Shown piece by piece: positions 29,222-33,881 of a stretch of 33,881 bases of DNA. The notes under the pieces were generated by a model. The model worked only from the letters and a program-made list of their open reading frames with translations. It was not told the DNA's origin and made no database searches. The first letter of the stretch is position 1. Each line of letters starts with the position of its first letter. This stretch comes from Ectocarpus siliculosus (Eukaryota > Sar > Phaeophyceae > Ectocarpales > Ectocarpaceae). The translations under genes were made by a program, and so were the position numbers. The stretch spans positions 9,110-42,990 of the forward strand of contig FN648764.1 in assembly GCA_000310025.1 (NCBI GenBank). The letters are read 5' to 3'.

Positions 29222-30151
29222 TTGTACTTGTTGCTGCCGTCTGTCGATGCTACGCCGAACCTGTACAACTTCCTCAACATCGGCGGCGTGGCAGAAAACA
29301 CGAACTTTTACAACGCGAACCCGGTACAGGCAGAGGGTGTGAAAGAAGACGGGCGGAGGGTAGTCAGGCGCCCGAAGCCGTTGGGGGGGACCAACGGCCT
29401 GTTTTTCGTTCTGTTCGTGTTGCGTACAGGTGTACAGGTACCTCCATTCGCGTTGCGTCCACGCTGTTCGGTGTCAGTGACTCGACCGGTGGTAGGGCGT
29501 TCACGGGTTGGCTCGACTTGTTGGCGAACAGCTTGAGGCCCCTCGTGCGACTGCCAGATGTAGGAAGCGTGGTGTCGAGTGCCCCACCCAATTTCCTCTG
29601 TGGCCGTTGTTCTCGACGGGACAGAGATTTGGTGCGATAAAGTGTGGCAGTCAGATGCGCAACATGCATTGTGGTCGCAGTACAAGAAGAGATATACAGC
29701 GAAGATACTCATCGGCATCATCCCCGCGGGTGCCATCTGCTACGTGTCCGATGCGTTCGTTGGACGAACGAGTGACGTCGAGTTGGTTAGACAGTGTGGG
29801 ATTGTGGAGGAGTTGGCTGAGCAGGGTTTCGGGGGCCAGGGCATGCATGTAATGGCTGATAGAGGATTAAACGCGATGGCACCACTACTGATCAACATTG
29901 GAATGCACTACGTTGCGCCGCCGAGCAAGCGAAAGGGTGAAGATCAGTTCAATGAGGAGGATGCCGGCGTCACTCGGGAGGTGGCCAACCTCCGTATTCA
30001 CGTAGAACGAACGATAGGAGCCATGAAAAAGTGGCGTATTCTTGATACCAAGTTCGATTCCCAGCAGATGGACAACATAGGAGAGATAGCTCTGGTTTGC
30101 GCTGCCATTGGTTAACCTCACTCGCAAGCCCTTTGCGTCTGCGAAGTGACT
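29222..30151 (+). pseudogene. DDE transposase, Harbinger/ISL2EU type (DDE_Tnp_4), frameshifted
   Basis: Three frames together give the domain order of this family. The first (to about 29431) carries NLYNFLNIGGVAENTNFYN and FFVLFVLRTG, the start of a helix-turn-helix. The second (29440-29600) carries the rest, TLFGVSDSTGGRAFTGWL. The third (29603-30115) is the catalytic domain: D in VVLDGTEIW (29615-29617), D in MADRGL (29858-29860), E in RIHVERTIG (30005-30007), i.e. 81 and 49 codons apart. The first break coincides with an 8-bp tandem duplication (29424-29439). The second is about one base near 29596-29605. A third may lie at 30111-30114, because VNLTRKPFASAK fits the family C-terminus in another frame, ending near 30151. 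It would have cut and pasted a DNA transposon; as it stands it should be inactive. Confidence 0.75.
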
Positions 30152-30209
30152 ACGCGAAGTGATTTTTTTTTTTTAATCCTGGGTGGTCGTTGTGGTTTTT
30201 GTCTGCGCG

Positions 30210-30726
30210 CGAGCGCTCCCCGTACATATCAACAGTTTATGTGAACGGGGGCAGACATGCGGACGAGCTGAACGTTCTTTAACCATTTGTACTTGTCCTT
30301 GAATTTATTGTACAAACAACAAGCCGTGCACCGACCCTTGTCCGCTGTTTTTTTTGGGGGGGGGGGGTTAGGTATGATGGTCCTGTCGCGGACCCTCATT
30401 TGGGGCGGTGCCAAGGTCGACCATTGATGCTTTTCTTCAAGCGCAAACGTGGTCTCCGATGCAATTGGTGTGGGGGGCATCGTGCTGCACAGAAAGGGCG
30501 CGACCCACGCTGCAAGTAGCGGTGTACTTCGACGTACGTTTGTTCGCAAGCACCTGCTTAAAATGAGCGACACTCGTTTGGAAGGGTACCATGTATCTTG
30601 AGTATTTTTTCAAAATCAGACTCATTCGACGCGACACCGGTAAAAACAAAAAAAAACGTCGATCGATACCGTGCGTCTTCAAGTAGATTCACGCCTCAAG
30701 CGGGGTCTCAGGACGTCGACTGCTAA
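30210..30726 (+). repeat. Tandem duplication, unit 1 (517 bp)
   Basis: Head-to-tail copy of 30727-31236, from CGAGCGCTCCCCGTACATAT to GTCGACTGCTAA. Differences are mainly homopolymer lengths (T8/G12 versus T9/G9), one CGAT unit and scattered substitutions. A minus-strand frame of about 100 codons (30229-30573) exists in both units but is not recognised. Confidence 0.92.
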
Positions 30727-31236
30727 CGAGCGCTCCCCGTACATATCAGCAGTTTATGTGAAAGGGGGCAGACATGCGGACGAGCTGAACGTTCTTTAAC
30801 CATTTGTACTTGTCCTTGAATTTATTGTACAAACAACAAGCCGTGCACCGACCCTGTCCGCTGTTTTTTTTTTGGGGGGGGGGTTAGGTATGATGGCCCT
30901 GTCGCGGACTCTCATTTGGGGCGGTGCCAAGGTCGACCATTGATGCTTTTCTTCAAGCGCAAATGTGGTCTCTGATGCAATTGGTGTGGGGGGCATCGTG
31001 CTGCACAGAAAGGGCGCGACCCACGCTGCAAGTAGCGGTGTACTTCGACGTACATTTGTTCGCAAGCACCTGCTTAAAATGAGCGACACTCGTTTGGAAG
31101 GGTACCATGTATCTTGAGTATTTTTTTCAAAATCAGACTCATTCGACGCGACACGGGTAAAAAAAAAAAACGTCGATACCGTACGTCTTCAAGTAGATTC
31201 ACGCCTCAAGCGGGGTCTCAGGACGTCGACTGCTAA
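30727..31236 (+). repeat. Tandem duplication, unit 2 (510 bp)
   Basis: Directly follows unit 1. Its right end (31189-31236) is the last 15 codons and stop of the minus-strand gene at 31189-31986, so the unit is the 3' end of that gene plus downstream DNA. Confidence 0.92.
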
Positions 31237-31986
31237 GCTAGTGCTCCCTCCTGCTCCCGGAACCCTTTCCCCGTCAATAAACCTGGACAGCACGTCCCAC
31301 TGTGCGTGGCTCATACTTTCGCCACCATCAAAGTCCTCGCGGGCGCTCGCCCATTTGCCATGATCGGGGTGCGAGCTAAACTCAGTTCTGCGATCCATTG
31401 CCACCACTCCACGAGTGTTCGGCACGTCGTCACCACCCCCCTCGAACGGGACTCTCTTGGGATCTCTCAGCGTTCGTAACTCTCCCACGACTTCCCTGAC
31501 CGTCGCCCCGTTGAAGATGTCGAATTCAGTATTTCGTCCCCCCCCACAGTGTCTGAGGACCCACTGGCAAGCGACACTCGTGAGCGAATCCGGGTCCCAC
31601 GTCTCTAGCTCGTGCTCTATCAGCTGCAGAAGGCGCACTAGTTGCAGGAGCTGGCAAACGTGGTGGCAACCCCCCCCCGCTCCTGACTGGCACTGGCACC
31701 ATGCCGCTTCTACACAAGTGGCGACCAGTCTCCGTCGAATGTCATCGTCGCTCCTTCCGTCACTAGAGTCGCTGTCACCCTCGTTGACGTCGGGGTGTTC
31801 GGCAACAACATCCACCCTCTCCACACGCACATCAGCTTGGACGAAATATTCATTGTCTCTCATGGATCCGCGCGAGCTGAAATCACACACAGGCATGCGT
31901 ACAGTTGGAAAAACGGGCGGCACCCGCAACATTGTAGTGCCGATATTTGGAAGCGATGGTTGCATGAATACACCTGACTTTGGAAC
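31189..31986 (-). CDS. Hypothetical protein exon (258 aa from ATG 31965)
   Basis: The frame has an ATG at 31965, but it is also open up to a strong acceptor-like TTTGCCTTTTAG (AG complement at 31987-31988), so this may be the last exon of a longer gene. It reads an acidic Asp/Ser-rich patch (GDSDSSDGRSDDDIRRRL), a Cys/His-containing stretch (WCQCQSGAGGGCHHVC), a leucine-rich helix (QLLQLVRLLQLIEHELETWD) and a C-terminus rich in Arg. Third positions are G/C-biased. The stop is at 31189-31191, inside the duplicated unit. No family is recognised. Confidence 0.5.
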   Translation of the reverse strand, partial: VPKSGVFMQPSLPNIGTTMLRVPPVFPTVRMPVCDFSSRGSMRDNEYFVQADVRVERVDVVAEHPDVNEGDSDSSDGRSDDDIRRRLVATCVEAAWCQCQSGAGGGCHHVCQLLQLVRLLQLIEHELETWDPDSLTSVACQWVLRHCGGGRNTEFDIFNGATVREVVGELRTLRDPKRVPFEGGGDDVPNTRGVVAMDRRTEFSSHPDHGKWASAREDFDGGESMSHAQWDVLSRFIDGERVPGAGGSTSLAVDVLRPRLRREST

Positions 31987-31989
31987 CTA

Positions 31990-32342
31990 AAAGGCAAACG
32001 TCGTGTGCATTTCCCACATCCCTTGCCACTACAAGGACCTGCTTTCTTTTTTCGGTCCAAGTAACGCAGATCGGCTCACGAGCACGCCGCGCTTGTGGAT
32101 TACTGAAACGGCATCGCGGCGCATGGGTATGACTTCATAGGGCGGGATTTTATTCGCGGACGAAATGTAGGTTTGGGAAAACACCGCGGAAATAATTTGA
32201 CACGTTCTTTCGAGTCTGGCAACACCAACGATAAAAAAAGAGAACGAAAATACAAGTTGCCCTGCTAGTTCTTATTGTTGTCTTCACACTAAAACGTTCG
32301 ACCAAGAACACAAAACAAAATGATTCCACTCACTTTTAAGCG
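31990..32342. other. Non-coding stretch
   Basis: AT-richer than its neighbours, with A-runs near 32232 and 32312. It probably holds the upstream intron of the minus-strand gene and intergenic DNA. Confidence 0.3.
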
Positions 32343-32582
32343 CAGGTGCAACGTCCCGTCGTTTTCGCCGCACGGGATGCGAAACACGAGCGAGCTCCCC
32401 ACCAACCCGCTCTGTTCGACAACCTGTACGATCCCTTTCGCTACGCTGAGGAGTTTAGGCTTCAAGAACGAATTAGTTCCAGCCTGCTCCAAACACCTGA
32501 ACGGCTGCTCGGAAGATGTCAGAGAGACGGGCGGGCAAACGAGACAGCGCCGAACGAGCGAGATATGCGCTCCATTAGATAG
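32343..32582 (+). CDS. Coding-like exon, unknown function
   Basis: After CTTTTAAGCGCAG (AG ending at about 32344) the frame reads VQRPVVFAARDAKHERAPHQ, then ALFDNLYDPFRYAEEFRLQE, and runs to TAG 32580-32582. The aromatic/charged pattern in the second block vaguely recalls the N-terminus of PIF/Harbinger nucleases, but this is not enough to name it. No ATG starts the frame, so an upstream exon or a broken gene is implied. Confidence 0.35.
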   Translation, partial: QVQRPVVFAARDAKHERAPHQPALFDNLYDPFRYAEEFRLQERISSSLLQTPERLLGRCQRDGRANETAPNERDMRSIR

Positions 32583-32700
32583 TGGTATTTGTGGGCAGGA
32601 TCTACTCACTTCCGGACAAGTGGGAGTTTGCACAGCCGCAGCCAAGAAGTAGGGATTTCCAACGAATTCCAAACGCAAACCTAAGCACAAAAAAACGCAG

Positions 32701-32870
32701 TCATCGACGTTCTGAAATGCCGTTTTCGATGCGCTGAAGTGCTCTCACCCCCAAGAATTCACACAGCTGAGCTACGGTCATGCTGCCAAGTTGGGCATCT
32801 GTAGGCAGCCGCGAAAAAACCGTGCGCCCGAAGTTGTTCGTTTCTCGGGATGTCAGTGTCCGCCGTCCTC
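32701..32870 (-). CDS. Possible terminal exon, unknown function
   Basis: The minus-strand frame ends in SMTVAQLCEFLGVRALQRIE...SERR with a TGA at 32701-32703. It has reasonable codon bias near the end; an internal ATG lies at 32781. The frame is open back to an ATG at 33165 but looks less coding-like there. Confidence 0.25.
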
Positions 32871-33441
32871 GTTTACAGGGGGCGTGCGACGGCAGGGAGT
32901 CCAGCTGTTCTGGGAAGTCAGACTCCCACGGACGCAATGTGCACGGGCAGATTTTCCCACAGCAGGCTACTTTCACCGCGACTTCAGGGTTGGCGATGAC
33001 CCCTGCGTATCGACACGATACAGGAGGGGGAGAGTGGAAACGGCATGCACACGTAGCGGAGTTGCTGTCGTCCTGTTTCCAATACCTAAGGGTGTGTGCC
33101 ATTAAATGGCACGAACGATACAAGTACGAGAGGAAGAGGTTTTGTATGCATACCATTACACACATGGGTGTTTTGGATACAATAGACTATCCCAATGCAT
33201 TTAAAGGTGTTGGTCCAAAGTAGGGAGGCGCCTTCCGATGTCATAAACCAACGACCACAACCCGAGGGGGCACACGCACGCTGCCGGAAATCAATTGTGA
33301 CAAAATAATCGATCAACCCAGGAGAGAGAGGTCGACGTACGCATACAGGAGGAGGGTACACCGGGAGCCAGAATTGAATGATTTTGGACCAACCCACACA
33401 ATGAATGGTAGATTACGTACAGTTGCACATCTAGATGGCAG

Positions 33442-33591
33442 CAGTCCATACCAGTACTGCAGACAGCAGAGATATGTATCGTCTACAGCGCGTCGTTGCA
33501 CGACTACGAGGTCGCTATCTACCCGGACGGTGACATACCTGTGTTGGAAGTAACGCGACTTGTCGGAGCGCAACCGGACAGGTGTCGTTGA
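33442..33591 (+). CDS. Possible terminal exon, unknown function
   Basis: The frame reads AEICIVYSASLHDYEVAIYP, then DGDIPVLEVTRLVGAQPDRC, and ends at TGA 33589-33591, with clear G/C third-position bias. Acceptor candidates are the CAG triplets at about 33460-33469. No ATG is available, so it would be the last exon of a gene starting upstream. Not recognised. Confidence 0.35.
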   Translation, partial: QSIPVLQTAEICIVYSASLHDYEVAIYPDGDIPVLEVTRLVGAQPDRCR

Positions 33592-33881
33592 ACTCCTTCC
33601 TCAGGACAGAACACTGTTGAAATACAGCGCATCACTGCTGTAGGATGTGTGTAGTAGAATAGATGCAGCTGTATGATTGCTGTATGCAATGATACGTACA
33701 TGCGGTGTGATATGTGACGTTTGGTAAAACGTAACATGTATGACGAGTTCTAGCGAGGAACTCACGAATGAATTGATGGTTGAGCAGAGGATTGTAATTG
33801 TAGCGAGATCACGAGGTGTTGCGAGCCCCACCGGGTTCACTCCCCAACTATCCCTCAACATCTCACCTCTGCAACTGAGCT
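33592..33881. other. Non-coding stretch at the window end
   Basis: No coding-like frame or repeat was noticed. Confidence 0.3.

Noticed and set aside
30229-30573. Possible piggyBac-like cysteine domain in the duplicated unit (a CTACC-type cysteine motif)
   Set aside because: Only one cysteine pair is visible and the expected second half is missing; too weak to name.
31415-31990. Plus-strand 191-codon open frame
   Set aside because: It is opposite the minus-strand frame at 31189-31986, which has better codon bias and a plausible acceptor.

Overview
The window looks like nuclear DNA of a eukaryote, and most of it is transposon sequence. Copia-type retrotransposons, GT-AG introns inside G/C-third-position reading frames, homopolymer and microsatellite tracts, and the absence of operons or bacterial ribosome sites all point that way. 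Introns of a few tens to several hundred bases, long non-coding stretches and balanced GC would suit a macroalga-like genome such as a brown alga. That organism guess is weak and rests on style, not on a recognised marker gene.

Layout: (1) 1-2022 is the 5' part of a minus-strand Ty1/copia element (family B, copy 1), cut by the window edge and ending in a 254-bp LTR that abuts a coding-like exon. (2) 2023-7178 holds a plus-strand multi-exon gene of unknown function; its 5' side is separated by copy 1. (3) 7179-9119 is mostly non-coding, with an 89-bp tandem repeat that carries a palindrome. (4) 9120-10455 is a large foldback element: two arms of about 570 bp, inverted around a 191-bp spacer and studded with a repeated GGACAAAAGTGGGT-like motif. 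(5) 10447-13119 has a coding-like block on the minus strand, a (GA)34 microsatellite and pieces of another host gene. (6) 13120-19378 is a complete plus-strand copia element (family A) with 433-bp LTRs that match along their length, a 5-bp target duplication and one uninterrupted 1740-residue Gag-Pol frame. It splits a coding-like exon that resumes at 19379. (7) 21195-27388 is a complete minus-strand family B element (copy 2) with matching 254-bp LTRs and a 5-bp duplication, but its Gag-Pol frame is broken at about three places. (8) 27389-30209 carries a decayed DDE transposase gene of the Harbinger/ISL2EU type. (9) 30210-31236 is a head-to-tail duplication of about 515 bp that includes the 3' end of a minus-strand gene (31189-31986). 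(10) 32000-33881 has a few short coding-like exons of unknown function.

The genes do not form a pathway. The story is repeated transposon insertion into exons of host genes. Family A looks recent and possibly autonomous. Family B copy 2 looks recent but defective, while copy 1 keeps the frame open at the first of the breaks. No RNA genes, CRISPR arrays or recognisable cellular pathway genes were found.
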